Counted from the first letter of the stretch, positions 17,900 to 26,496 are shown. The stretch: DNA of 64,000 bases from Lachnospiraceae bacterium (GCA_015057825.1 SVDN01000002.1:80044-144043), one strand, 5' to 3'. A program made the numbers and translations. Notes: a model not told the origin generated them from the sequence alone.

Positions 17900-18796
17900 A
17901 TGAGACTGGCACAAATAAAATATTTTATCAAAATAGCAGAATTATCAAGCATATCGAAGGCCGCAAAAGAGCTCTACGTATCCCAACCGGCATTGACAAA
18001 GCAAATGAACTTGCTTGAAGAAGAGATGGGAGTTAAGCTAATGCTCCGATTAAATACAGGGATAGTACTTACAAAAGCCGGAGAGAAGATGTATAAAGAT
18101 TGCGTGCGTATAGTTGCCGGTTTGGAAGATACTCTCGAGGAAGTAAAAAAGATTGGCAGGGAATTGCCTCCGAAAATAACCATAGGATGTTTTGAAGGGG
18201 CAACCATAGAAGATTTCATGCCGGAATTATATGCATATTTGGAAGAAAATTTGGGCGTCAGAGAAATAGAATTATTGCGAAATGTAGGCAAAAAAAATCA
18301 CGAAGATTTGGAAAATGATAAAATTGATATGTTAATAGATTTGCGCTTAAGTCCCGACGAAAAGCTAAAGAAAGGCTATAAAAGCAAGGTTATAAGCCAC
18401 AGAACCGGCGCATTCATATATTCCGATAAATCTAAGCTTGCAAAAAAAAGAAGCTTGAAAGTTGATGATTTTAAAAAAGAAAAACTAATGGTTATGGATC
18501 CCGCATATAATAAATACTTCGGGAAGGCAAGCCTAGATACTATTTCAAAAGTATTGGGAATAAAGCCGGAAATAGTTTTTGTTGAAAATTTTATGACGTT
18601 AATGACAAATATACGTTATGGGAAAGGTTACGCCATTATGTCTAAAATAGTTGCGGATGATGATGAAACACTAAAAGCTTTTCCGCTTCCGAAAGAATTC
18701 GGAGCTGATGTTATATGTGTATGGAAAGAAGATAAAAAAATCATCAATGATATAATGAAAAACTACAAAGAAGAAGATAGTTTGATTAGCAGTTGA
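17900..18796 (+). CDS. LysR family transcriptional regulator
   Basis: N-terminal winged HTH (residues 1-60: IKYFIKIAELSSISKAAKELYVSQPALTKQMNLLEEEMGVKL) followed by a type 2 periplasmic-binding-like effector domain, total 298 residues. Ribosome site AAAGGAG 9 bases upstream. It has its own promoter region after the terminator of the sulfotransferase-family gene, which is the most likely target by position. The effector is unknown. Confidence 0.92.
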   Translation: MRLAQIKYFIKIAELSSISKAAKELYVSQPALTKQMNLLEEEMGVKLMLRLNTGIVLTKAGEKMYKDCVRIVAGLEDTLEEVKKIGRELPPKITIGCFEGATIEDFMPELYAYLEENLGVREIELLRNVGKKNHEDLENDKIDMLIDLRLSPDEKLKKGYKSKVISHRTGAFIYSDKSKLAKKRSLKVDDFKKEKLMVMDPAYNKYFGKASLDTISKVLGIKPEIVFVENFMTLMTNIRYGKGYAIMSKIVADDDETLKAFPLPKEFGADVICVWKEDKKIINDIMKNYKEEDSLISS

Positions 18797-18912
18797 TTTT
18801 TTGCAAAAAAAGAAAAATAGATGGGGATAAATTGCAATTTTAAGTATATATTGTGAGGATAAGTAAGGATATAATTAAGATAACAAAAAGATCCTGAAAA
18901 GAGGTGTTTGTT

Positions 18913-19122
18913 ATGTTTATAATTTTAATGATTTTATTTTTACTTATATTTGGTAGGTTTATTTTTATCACAACACATGCGGCATTAAGCGTTGGAGCAA
19001 TTTTGCTGATGTTGGTTTTATTCCCGGTTATTTTTATAGTGCTATTGCTTACGGGACTTTTCGTATTGGCACTTCCGGTACTTATAATAGTCGGAATAAT
19101 AAGTTTGATTGTAAGACACTAA
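18913..19122 (+). CDS. Small hydrophobic membrane protein
   Basis: 69 residues, almost wholly hydrophobic, with two to three membrane segments and a short basic end (IVRH). A GTG at 18904 is in frame, but the ATG at 18913 is preferred because the GTG lies inside the ribosome site AGAGGTG. No family recognised. It stands alone between LysR and an antisense regulator gene. Confidence 0.6.
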   Translation: MFIILMILFLLIFGRFIFITTHAALSVGAILLMLVLFPVIFIVLLLTGLFVLALPVLIIVGIISLIVRH

Positions 19123-19150
19123 TAACAATTATAGATATACGTCCTTTCGC

Positions 19151-19184
19151 ATCAACCTCCGATTCTTTCGGAGGTTTGATGTTT
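19151..19184. terminator. Bidirectional terminator between convergent genes
   Basis: ATCAACCTCCGA pairs with TCGGAGGTTTGAT; the genes on both sides point toward it. Confidence 0.75.
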
Positions 19185-19199
19185 TAGCGCATTTTGCCG

Positions 19200-19679
19200 T
19201 TAATCATTGAGATTTTTTGCAACCCACAGCTTGAGGGATTCGACCACGGTGTCGATGTTCTCAAGCTGTTTTTTTATTTCATTAAAATCTTTTTTCTCAT
19301 CTTCGCTAATCTTGCCGTCTGCGGCAATTTCAATAAGTCTGTTTTTATAAGAATCCAGCGTATTTAAAGAAGAAAGCATACCAAGGGCGATTTCCGGCAA
19401 GGCAATTTCCCTTGCTTCCGGCACACTGTCGGCACCTATGGCGCAGTCGTGCCTGCAATAGTAATTGCAAAGATCCGGGCGATTGTATACCCGCGCCATA
19501 TCCACAACATCTTCCGGCTGCAAAGTAGTCTTACCGGTTTCCAGCTTTTCTAAGCGGCTCTCGGAAATACAATTCAAAGCAACACTTGCCTCGGCTCTGG
19601 TCATACCCTGTCCGTCATTAGCTTGTTCGCGCGCCTCAAAGTATATGGATTTGTGTGGATTGGTGGATTTTCTGCCCAT
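19200..19679 (-). CDS. XRE-type HTH protein
   Basis: 159 residues. Residues 25-65 form a Cro/C1-like HTH (MTRAEASVALNCISESRLEKLETG), followed by a cysteine/histidine cluster (CNYYCRHDC) and a helical C terminus (KKDFNEIKKQLENIDTVVESLKLWV). The cysteine-rich middle could bind metal (inference). Such short regulators are common next to mobile or accessory genes; its target is unknown. Confidence 0.8.
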   Translation of the reverse strand: MGRKSTNPHKSIYFEAREQANDGQGMTRAEASVALNCISESRLEKLETGKTTLQPEDVVDMARVYNRPDLCNYYCRHDCAIGADSVPEAREIALPEIALGMLSSLNTLDSYKNRLIEIAADGKISEDEKKDFNEIKKQLENIDTVVESLKLWVAKNLND

Positions 19680-19733
19680 AATATTCTCCTAAAAGATTGA
19701 TTTATAAACATTTAAACTTGTGTAAATTCTGAT

Positions 19734-19759
19734 AAAGCGCCCGGAAAACCGAGCGCTTT
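19734..19759 (-). terminator. Possible terminator of the nuclease remnant
   Basis: AAAGCGC and GCGCTTT arms with an inner CGG/CCG pair flank an AAAA loop. It lies just past the stop of the minus-strand nuclease remnant. Confidence 0.5.
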
Positions 19760-19778
19760 AATTATAACATATATTGAT

Positions 19779-20075
19779 TTATTCTTTTGGTATTTTGTCT
19801 TCCGGCAGGCCTGAAATATCGAGAGCTTCTTCTTTTGTCATGCCACGAGATATGCATTTTTTGTACACATCAAAAGCATTTTTTAATTCTCCTTCAGCCT
19901 TGCCTTAGGCAAATTGCTCTCTCAACTTATCAGATGGTAATTCTAACACTTTTCCGCCCATAATATCACCAACTTCTTTCTTTAAATCTGTGTAATTTTC
20001 AAGTTCATAGTCAGCTACATATTTCATTATAAAGAAGGGTAAAGCCATAAGCAAGTCCTTTTCGACGAAAGTGTT
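19779..20075 (-). pseudogene. Remnant of a Rpn/PD-(D/E)XK nuclease family gene
   Basis: Reading the minus strand gives the C-terminal part of a protein nearly identical to the intact gene at 21762-22643: KDLLMALPFFIMKY, then a jump to DYELENYTDLKKEVGDIMGGKVLELPSDKLREQF, an in-frame TAA (near 19908), and KCISRGMTKEEALDISGLPEDKIPKE. About 70 residues are missing between the first two blocks and the whole N terminus is absent. It is a decayed paralogue, next to an XRE gene just as the intact copy is. Confidence 0.85.
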
Positions 20076-20218
20076 TTCATACGCTTTTTAGTTAAAAAAT
20101 TAGAACTAATTCGTAAATAAATCTTTTTCTATTATAGGAATCCAAATTTGTAAATCGCAAAAAAGGATTTCGTCTGTCGTAGGATGCGCAAAAAAGTTAC
20201 GAAAGGTGGCGAATAAGT

Positions 20219-20238
20219 AATCAATAAGTAGTTTGATT
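20219..20238 (+). promoter_or_regulatory. XRE operator, copy 1
   Basis: AATCAA and TTGATT separated by 8 bases form a palindrome. The right half is also the -35 box of the next promoter. The same arrangement occurs at 22842-22861. Confidence 0.65.
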
Positions 20239-20261
20239 GTAACAGCGCTAAATCTTACGAT
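20233..20261 (+). promoter_or_regulatory. Promoter of XRE gene 1
   Basis: TTGATT, 17-base spacer, TACGAT (20256-20261). The counterpart before XRE gene 2 has the same spacing. Confidence 0.55.
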
Positions 20262-20289
20262 AAATATAGACAGAAATGGGGAAAAAGAT

Positions 20290-20625
20290 TTGAGAAAACA
20301 AGATGTAAAACCGGAGGATTTAAAGAGACTTGGTAAATTCATCGCTAAACGTCGTAAGAAAATGAGACTGACACAACAAGAACTTGCGGAGCGCGTATAC
20401 GTTTCAAAAAGTTGTATCGGGAAATGGGAAGCCGGCGGAGGCAAACCTTCCAGAGTAAATATGAATAATCTGGCGAAGGAACTTAAGGTAAACGTATCCA
20501 ACCTTTACAAGTTCATTGAAAATGAGGAGGAAGAAACGGAGTATGAGGTAAATATAACCAGAGAAATTATAGCTGTTTTGGAAACTTATGGTTACACGGT
20601 GATAGCACCGGAAAAGAAAAGTTAG
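20290..20625 (+). CDS. XRE family regulator, copy 1
   Basis: HTH at residues 13-68: LGKFIAKRRKKMRLTQQELAERVYVSKSCIGKWEAG, then a short acidic link and a C-terminal motif VNITREIIAVLETYGYTVIAP shared with the copy at 22914. The frame is open to 20233; TTG at 20290 is chosen because GGGGAAAAAG lies 8 bases upstream (111 residues). It is divergent from the nuclease remnant and probably binds the palindrome in its own promoter. Confidence 0.82.
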   Translation: MRKQDVKPEDLKRLGKFIAKRRKKMRLTQQELAERVYVSKSCIGKWEAGGGKPSRVNMNNLAKELKVNVSNLYKFIENEEEETEYEVNITREIIAVLETYGYTVIAPEKKS

Positions 20626-20627
20626 TA

Positions 20628-20646
20628 AAGGGGCATTATGCCCCTT
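20628..20646 (+). terminator. Weak hairpin between XRE 1 and the lipoprotein gene
   Basis: AAGGGGCAT and ATGCCCCTT arms, no real T run. It may reduce readthrough into the lipoprotein gene. Confidence 0.35.
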
Positions 20647-20677
20647 GCTATAGAAAGTGAATTGGAGGAATGATTAA

Positions 20678-21685
20678 ATGAGAAAAATTGCGGTATGTTT
20701 AATAGCATTAATGAGTATGCTATTTGCAGTTGGCTGTTCAAAAAGCAGTATTGAAGGAACCTACACACTAACAAAAATTGAAAAAGATGGATCAACCTTT
20801 ACAGTGGAAGAGATGAAGGCTTTGGGAGAAGATTCTTTTGAGGGAATCTATGTGATTTTAAAGGACGGCGGAAGTGCATATTACTTTGAAGCCGGTAAAG
20901 GAGAACTTACAACTTGGGAAAAAACTTCTGACGGTGTCAAGATTGGTTTAATGGAGTGTACGCTTAAAGACGGAAATATAATTGTCGATCTGTATGGTGC
21001 GACGGCTTACTTTGAAAAAACATCAGATAGTCAAACAATACCATCTTCGGATAGCGAAATCAAAGAAACTGAAGAAAAAACAACACAGGAAACATCTAAA
21101 GAAACAACAAAACAAGTTGACTATACAGGAGCTACAATCCCAACAAATAACAGCATAGATGGAAATATCGAGATTGTGAAAGAATATTTCGAAATAAACA
21201 ATTTCAGTGTGAGTAGATATTTGGTAATTAAGAATATTTCTTCCATGAATATCAGTGTAAATTCCAACACGGCTACCTACGATAGTAGCGGTAACTTGTC
21301 AGGTGCGGAAACAGGCAATATCGATGCTTTGGCACCAAATGATGTTGGGTTACTAATGGAGTCATATGATAAAGAAGGAGAAATTGCCTCCATAACGTCA
21401 ACTATATCATCAAAAGAACTATCAAAAGGAACAAAACCGTTGTCAGACTTTACATATGATCAAAGTATAGTGGGACAGAAAGTTGTTTTGCAATGTCAGT
21501 ACAATGGTACATTTGAGAGCTTTGATGTTATATTCAATGTCTTGTTCTTTAAAGATGGAGAAGTTGTTGGTACCAGTTGGGACATGGAAAACTTTTCGAA
21601 AGGAGTGCCAACAACAATCCAGATTGAATCATGGGACGAATTCGACAGTGCTGAAGTATATCCATCAGGGTATGAGTGGGTATAG
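20678..21685 (+). CDS. Lipoprotein of unknown function
   Basis: 335 residues with lipobox FAVGC (Cys20). Residues 22-115 look like a small lipocalin-like beta domain (IEGTYTLTKIEKDG start, IVDLYGATAYFEK end). A Ser/Thr/Glu-rich linker (about 118-145) leads to a second beta-rich domain of about 190 residues with IKNISSMNISVNSNTATYD, similar in style to domains that describe free extracellular immunoglobulin-like folds. No catalytic motif seen. Located between the two nuclease/XRE modules. Confidence 0.7.
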   Translation: MRKIAVCLIALMSMLFAVGCSKSSIEGTYTLTKIEKDGSTFTVEEMKALGEDSFEGIYVILKDGGSAYYFEAGKGELTTWEKTSDGVKIGLMECTLKDGNIIVDLYGATAYFEKTSDSQTIPSSDSEIKETEEKTTQETSKETTKQVDYTGATIPTNNSIDGNIEIVKEYFEINNFSVSRYLVIKNISSMNISVNSNTATYDSSGNLSGAETGNIDALAPNDVGLLMESYDKEGEIASITSTISSKELSKGTKPLSDFTYDQSIVGQKVVLQCQYNGTFESFDVIFNVLFFKDGEVVGTSWDMENFSKGVPTTIQIESWDEFDSAEVYPSGYEWV

Positions 21686-21710
21686 AATCAAAGGTTAATT
21701 TAAGGTGTTA

Positions 21711-21751
21711 ATATAAAGCGAGACTGCTTTGTGAGCAGTCTCGCTTTATAT
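21711..21751. terminator. Strong bidirectional terminator
   Basis: A perfect 18-bp stem (21711-21728 with 21734-21751) with a TTGTG loop and A/T-rich ends on both sides, between the lipoprotein gene (+) and the nuclease gene (-). Confidence 0.92.
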
Positions 21752-21761
21752 TTAATGCTAA

Positions 21762-22643
21762 TCAGTCTTTTGGTATTTTATCCTCGGGAAGGCCTGAAAT
21801 ATCGAGTGCTTCTTCTTTTGACATACCTCGCGCGATACATTTTTTGTAGACTTCAAGAGCTTTGTTTATCTTTCCTTCTGTAAATTGTTCTCTAAGCTTA
21901 TCTGATGGTAAATCTAATACTTTTCCGCCCATAATATCACCAACCTCTTTCTTTAAATCACCAAAATCATCAAGTTCATAATTTGCAATATACTGCATAA
22001 GCGAAATAAGATCGCTGTATATTGCATCAAAATCCTTTGTTATTTTTGAATCTTTCAATCTGACCATAAGATTGCTAAACTCTTCCAAAAACTTGTGTTT
22101 TTTTGCTTGATTTGACGCAATATCTTTAAGATCTTTTTCATACTTAATTATAAAGAAGGGTAGGACCATAAGCAAGTCCTTTTCAAATATATCATCAAGA
22201 GTGTAGTTTTGAAGTTTTACGGTTGGGATGCGGTAGAGGTGTTTGGATTCATCGGGAAAGATTACTTGTACGACTAACTCGTCCGGAGTTGATGCCGTGT
22301 GCCTTATATAGATTACTGCTGATTGGGGAAATCTCATAACGTAACAGCCATGAACTTTAACTACGTTATCAATAGCAATACTGAAATCATATTCGGCCAT
22401 TCGTATTGCCATGGTGCTGTCATCGTAGCTTTGACATTCGATATGATATATTCGCTCCCGAATGGAAAATACAGAATCCGCAATAGTGGTGCTCTCAGTT
22501 CGTCTGTGTTCACTTACAAGTTTGGTTAATTTCTCGTTGTAAGAATATTTTTGCCCAAAAATCTCATTAACCATGGGAATAACAAGCTCCGGCATTTTCT
22601 CGATAATAGTTTTAAAAGTATCATCAAATACAGTATTGTTCAT
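21762..22643 (-). CDS. Rpn / PD-(D/E)XK nuclease family protein
   Basis: 293 residues. The N-terminal part DDTFKTIIEKMPELVIPMVNEIFG, the central IYHIECQSYDDSTMAIRMAEYD (the E-x-Q and following residues of the PD-(D/E)XK-like core) and the hydrophobic DLLMVLPFFIIKYE are typical of proteins labelled 'Rpn family recombination-promoting nuclease / putative transposase'. The C-terminal SREEAL-type motif (GMSKEEALDISGLPEDKI) is shared with the remnant at 19779. Rpn proteins can cut DNA and stimulate RecA-independent recombination; such activity here is inferred from the family only. Confidence 0.8.
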   Translation of the reverse strand: MNNTVFDDTFKTIIEKMPELVIPMVNEIFGQKYSYNEKLTKLVSEHRRTESTTIADSVFSIRERIYHIECQSYDDSTMAIRMAEYDFSIAIDNVVKVHGCYVMRFPQSAVIYIRHTASTPDELVVQVIFPDESKHLYRIPTVKLQNYTLDDIFEKDLLMVLPFFIIKYEKDLKDIASNQAKKHKFLEEFSNLMVRLKDSKITKDFDAIYSDLISLMQYIANYELDDFGDLKKEVGDIMGGKVLDLPSDKLREQFTEGKINKALEVYKKCIARGMSKEEALDISGLPEDKIPKD

Positions 22644-22841
22644 GCAATACCTCCTGTGGATTATTTAGTTAAATATGTTTGAATTCTTGCCGAGCCGGCA
22701 TGATGTGAATTCGAATGAAATTGGCTGTGCACTTCAATTCCAAGTGTATTGTACAGGAATAAAAGCAATTCGTCAATGTGATTTTATTTGAAGTTTAAGA
22801 TATATAAATAATTCAGACAAATGAAAATGTTTACGTAAAGT

Positions 22842-22861
22842 AATCAAAAAGTAATTTGATT
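22842..22861 (+). promoter_or_regulatory. XRE operator, copy 2
   Basis: AATCAA-N8-TTGATT, same palindrome and same overlap with the -35 box as copy 1. Confidence 0.65.
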
Positions 22862-22884
22862 AAACGTCTTTCAAGATTTACGCT
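22856..22884 (+). promoter_or_regulatory. Promoter of XRE gene 2
   Basis: TTGATT (22856-22861), 17-base spacer, TACGCT (22879-22884). Confidence 0.5.
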
Positions 22885-22913
22885 TATTATAGATATTTTT
22901 GGAGGAATTACTT

Positions 22914-23207
22914 ATGACATTAGGCAAGTATATAGCTGCTCAAAGAAAAAAATTAAGAATGACACAAGAACAGCTTGCCGTAAAGTTAAAGGTTTCAAAG
23001 TCTGCGGTTGCAAAATGGGAAACGGATAGAGGTGTACCGGATAGGGATAACATGTCACTGATAGCAGGAGCGCTTAATACATCTTTGGAAAGTCTTTACA
23101 GAATAAAAGATGGGGAAACGGAAAATAATGATGTAAATATTACGGAGGATGTAATTAGGTTACTTGAAATGAGGGGATATAAGGTGATAGCACCGGGAAA
23201 AAGATAA
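22914..23207 (+). CDS. XRE family regulator, copy 2
   Basis: 97 residues. HTH: LGKYIAAQRKKLRMTQEQLAVKLKVSKSAVAKWE. The C-terminal block VNITEDVIRLLEMRGYKVIAP matches copy 1. Start at ATG 22914 with GGAGGAAT 6 bases upstream; a TTG at 22899 would put that ribosome site inside the gene. It is divergent from the intact nuclease gene, which makes an XRE/nuclease module. Confidence 0.85.
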   Translation: MTLGKYIAAQRKKLRMTQEQLAVKLKVSKSAVAKWETDRGVPDRDNMSLIAGALNTSLESLYRIKDGETENNDVNITEDVIRLLEMRGYKVIAPGKR

Positions 23208-23222
23208 GGAAAGGTAGGAAAG

Positions 23223-23402
23223 ATGAGTATTTTTGATAAGTTAAAAAGAAAGAATAAGGATGTAGGATATTGGGAGTCAAAATTAGGAGTTGAAGGAGGT
23301 TTTAGGCAATATAATGGTCGAGATATGCGTTCTGATTGCAAAATTAAAAATGTAAAAAAAAATCAAGATAGATTTAATAATCGTCATAAGGAAGATTGTT
23401 AG
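23223..23402 (+). CDS. Small basic protein, unknown
   Basis: 59 residues starting at ATG 23223, 15 bases after XRE 2, with TAGGAAAG upstream. Starts MSIFDKLKRKNKD and is rich in Lys, Arg and Asn. It is too short to assign; the good ribosome site and tight spacing argue that it is translated with the regulator. Confidence 0.5.
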   Translation: MSIFDKLKRKNKDVGYWESKLGVEGGFRQYNGRDMRSDCKIKNVKKNQDRFNNRHKEDC

Positions 23403-23498
23403 TGAAGAGGTAAGCATTTCTAAAAAGCTATTCTGCACTTATATACGCCTTGGTGCTATATAAAAAGATGAATATTGTCAAATTGAAGCGAGGTAAAA

Positions 23499-24794
23499 AT
23501 GAGAAAATTTGGGAAAATTACGTTAAAGTTATCTTTTTTATTTATTATATTTTTTACATTATTTACAGAGCCGCTTTTTGCGGAAGATGAATATGGAAAC
23601 AACATAATGTACTTGGGAGATTTGGTTAATACAGGAAAAGATAATGGATTTTCAGGAACGGATGAAATTGATGAAGATGATATTCATTATGGTTGGACAC
23701 TGGGAGAGTTTTTTGTAACCGGATGGACAAGTTCTCAAAAATCGGATAATAGCTATGTTTTTTTGAAAAATGTTGGGGATAAAGTGACTCTATGGTTTCA
23801 ATTAGAGCAGGATATAAACTGCTTAAATGGCGATGAAGATTTAAAAATATCCAATGATGCAAATGGATATGATAAATACTTTGGAACAGAAAAAACAGAA
23901 ATGGGAAAAGGTGCACTTATAATAAAACATATGGATTATCAAAATAAAGATAAGGCACCGGTTATTTATACTAATTATCTTGAAGCAAATGCAAAGCAAG
24001 GTTCTGCAATAGAAGTAGAACTATTTGAAGAAGGTGACTATGAAGTAGCGCTTGATTATGAGATTGCGGATACTAAAATAGGCTTATTCGGAAAAGAATT
24101 AATACATTCATATAAGAACTATAGAATCTTTTTTAAGTTTTCTGTAAGAAATGGAAATTGTATGGCGTTTCCAATGGAAATCGGAACCAATAGAGAATTG
24201 ATGAATGAGGAGTCAACAGACTATGGTTTCTTCATTGACTTTGCAAAATCACGTTATTTGGATATTAATATAAAACGTGAAACTATAACAGAAAATGAAA
24301 GCGGTTCAATTAGAGATGTACGATTTAACAGACCGGCCAAGGATGGTGAACAATATACAGATCAGGGTATTTATACTATTAGTGTTAAAAACAGATATAC
24401 GGGGGAAAATACAAGTAAAACAATATATGTTTTAACAAGTGCAAGTGAGATTATAAATCAATCAATTCCGGTTGTAGATAACGCTCAAACGGATGGTTAT
24501 GATGGTAGTGAAAGTGTAGATATAGTTATAGATAACGATAAATCTAATAATAATAGCAATTTCATTATGTATATTATCCTTGCAGCAGCGGCTGCTGTGA
24601 TAATTATCTTGGTTATAGTTATTATTAAAATTAAAGGTAACAGAAAGCCTTCCAAACAATCAATAGAAGACAAAGAAGTATTTGTTACGTCAGAAGTCGT
24701 TGAATCAGAAAATGGGTATATTGAAGAGCGCGAAAATGAAATAAAATGCGATACAGATAAGGATAACAATAGTGGGGAGGGGGATGAACAGTGA
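23499..24794 (+). CDS. Exported single-pass membrane protein (toxin operon)
   Basis: 431 residues: signal peptide at 1-29 ending FAED, an extracellular region of about 320 residues, a membrane segment at about 350-373 (MYIILAAAAAVIIILVIVIIK), and a cytoplasmic tail with many acidic residues. No named domain was recognised. Its stop overlaps the GTG start of the lipoprotein toxin gene by 4 bases (GTGA), so the two proteins are made together; it may serve as anchor, chaperone or receptor for that protein (inference). Confidence 0.65.
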   Translation: MRKFGKITLKLSFLFIIFFTLFTEPLFAEDEYGNNIMYLGDLVNTGKDNGFSGTDEIDEDDIHYGWTLGEFFVTGWTSSQKSDNSYVFLKNVGDKVTLWFQLEQDINCLNGDEDLKISNDANGYDKYFGTEKTEMGKGALIIKHMDYQNKDKAPVIYTNYLEANAKQGSAIEVELFEEGDYEVALDYEIADTKIGLFGKELIHSYKNYRIFFKFSVRNGNCMAFPMEIGTNRELMNEESTDYGFFIDFAKSRYLDINIKRETITENESGSIRDVRFNRPAKDGEQYTDQGIYTISVKNRYTGENTSKTIYVLTSASEIINQSIPVVDNAQTDGYDGSESVDIVIDNDKSNNNSNFIMYIILAAAAAVIIILVIVIIKIKGNRKPSKQSIEDKEVFVTSEVVESENGYIEERENEIKCDTDKDNNSGEGDEQ

Positions 24795-26005
24795 AAAAAA
24801 TAATTTCGTTATTTTTGGTCGTAGCTTTATTTCTCGCGGGATGCGGAATTTCCTCCTCGGAAATAGAAACAACAGATGTTACTAATATAGCACAATTAGC
24901 TGTTCAGGATAAGATATCCCTTGATAACGTAGAAGATCCAAGTAGTCAGGATTTTTTAGATCAGCTTGAATTACAGATTGAGGAAGAACTTGCAGGTACA
25001 TTAGGTGATGATTACATTGTTGAAACAGTAGAAGCGACTTATGTATCCAAAGAATATCTTGAAGAAGTTCAATACAATTCACTAGAAAACATATATTTTG
25101 GATATAATTTATCAGAGATTGAATCACAATTCCAGGGTGAAAAATACGTCTTTGATGTTGATGAAAGTGGAAATACGGTTGTACACGCATTTGAAGCTTA
25201 TGATGACACAATGGAGACAGTAATTAAAAATGTAGCCATTGGTGCCGGTATAATATTGGTCTGTGTTGTTATTACAGTTGTAACAGCAGGGTTAGGGTTA
25301 CCTGCGATAGCTGCTGTATTCGCAGCCTCAGCAACAGGCGCAACCACATGGGGACTTAGCGGAGCTGCAATCTCAGGAGGTGTCACTGCGGTAGTTGATG
25401 CTGTTGAAGGCAAGGACTTAGAAAGTGCATTAAAAGATGTTGCTTTAAATGCCAGTGAAGGCTTTAAATGGGGATCGATAGGAGGTGCAGTAACAGGAGG
25501 AGGATCAGAGCTATTTGCATTGGGTAAAGGCTGTGCTAAAGGATTAACAATGAACGAAGTAGCGATGATTCAGAAGGAATCTAAGTTGCCAGCAAGTATC
25601 ATTGGTAATATGAAGTCGATGGAAGAGTATAATATATATAAAGCAGCCAATTTAGAGGAAGTTCTTGTAAATGGAAGGGCTGTGTTGTTGCCAAAAGGAA
25701 TAGACTGGGGATTCAAAAGCGAGCTGGGAGGCAAGATGGTTACTAACTTAGAACGAGTAAAACAAGGTTATGCAGCTATTGATCCGGCGAGCGGATTGCC
25801 ATATGAACTACATCATATTGGGCAATCTTTAGATTCGCCATTGGCGGTATTGACGCGAGAACAACATAGAGGAAAAGGAATAAGTTCAATTTTGCATGAC
25901 TCTTCAATCGCAGATGGAAAAGGGGTGCATGCTCTACTTTCGGATAGTGAGTGGGCAGCCCAAAGGTCAGATATTTGGAAGGGAATAGCAGAGTTGGTTA
26001 AGTGA
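24791..26005 (+). CDS. Lipoprotein with C-terminal LHH nuclease toxin domain
   Basis: 404 residues from a GTG start. Lipobox LFLAGC (Cys18). About residues 145-205 form a hydrophobic, glycine- and alanine-rich region (AIGAGIILVCVVITVVTAGLG onward, then GATTWGLSGAAISGG) as seen in the pre-toxin part of polymorphic toxins. The C-terminal 70 residues match the LHH family of HNH/endonuclease VII-type nucleases: YELHHIGQ, SPLAVLTREQHRG and a later LHD, giving the histidines needed. The next gene encodes a SUKH-like protein, the usual immunity partner. A lipoprotein N terminus on such a toxin is unusual. Confidence 0.75.
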   Translation: MKKIISLFLVVALFLAGCGISSSEIETTDVTNIAQLAVQDKISLDNVEDPSSQDFLDQLELQIEEELAGTLGDDYIVETVEATYVSKEYLEEVQYNSLENIYFGYNLSEIESQFQGEKYVFDVDESGNTVVHAFEAYDDTMETVIKNVAIGAGIILVCVVITVVTAGLGLPAIAAVFAASATGATTWGLSGAAISGGVTAVVDAVEGKDLESALKDVALNASEGFKWGSIGGAVTGGGSELFALGKGCAKGLTMNEVAMIQKESKLPASIIGNMKSMEEYNIYKAANLEEVLVNGRAVLLPKGIDWGFKSELGGKMVTNLERVKQGYAAIDPASGLPYELHHIGQSLDSPLAVLTREQHRGKGISSILHDSSIADGKGVHALLSDSEWAAQRSDIWKGIAELVK

Positions 26006-26012
26006 GGTTATT

Positions 26013-26402
26013 ATGGATATTATTAATGCTTTTTTAAGAAGAAAAAATGTATTGCATGGAACTAAACATACAGATAATGAAGTTCATTCTCTTGAAAAAA
26101 AGTTAGGAATTTGTTTTTCATCTGATTACAAAACATATTTGCTTGAGTATGGAACAGTTGCATACGAAGGGCATGAACTTACGGGAATATCAAATTCAAA
26201 AAGACTAAATGTAGTTGATGCTACAGAAAGAGAGAATTGCGACCGAAAGCAAGTAATAAATAATATGTATGTAATAGAATGTGCAAATATTGATGGCATT
26301 GTATTCTGGCAAGCAGAGGATGGAAAGATTTATCGTACAGATTATGATTCCGAGCCGCAATTTGTTTGCGATTCATTATCGGATTATGTAGCCAATTATT
26401 AA
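26013..26402 (+). CDS. SUKH-like (SMI1/KNR4) immunity protein
   Basis: 129 residues. EVHSLEKKLGICFSSDYKTYLLEYGTVAYEGHELTGI is the SMI1/KNR4 start (aspartate/tyrosine-rich helix then strand), and IVFWQAEDGKIYRT...CDSLSDYVANY the end. SUKH proteins neutralise nuclease toxins of polymorphic toxin systems. It starts 8 bases after the LHH-domain gene with TGAGGTTA as ribosome site, in the expected toxin-immunity order. No signal peptide, so it acts in the cytoplasm. Confidence 0.75.
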   Translation: MDIINAFLRRKNVLHGTKHTDNEVHSLEKKLGICFSSDYKTYLLEYGTVAYEGHELTGISNSKRLNVVDATERENCDRKQVINNMYVIECANIDGIVFWQAEDGKIYRTDYDSEPQFVCDSLSDYVANY

Positions 26403-26450
26403 AAATTCAAGAATAATGGGGACATCAACCTGTCCCAAATATAGTACTCG

Positions 26451-26496
26451 AAATGCTTACAATTGTTACCATAAGAAACAGTTGTAAGCATTTTTG
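26451..26496 (+). terminator. Terminator of the toxin operon
   Basis: AAATGCTTACAA pairs with TTGTAAGCATTT, followed by T residues. A smaller GGGACA/TGTCCC hairpin precedes it. Confidence 0.8.
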
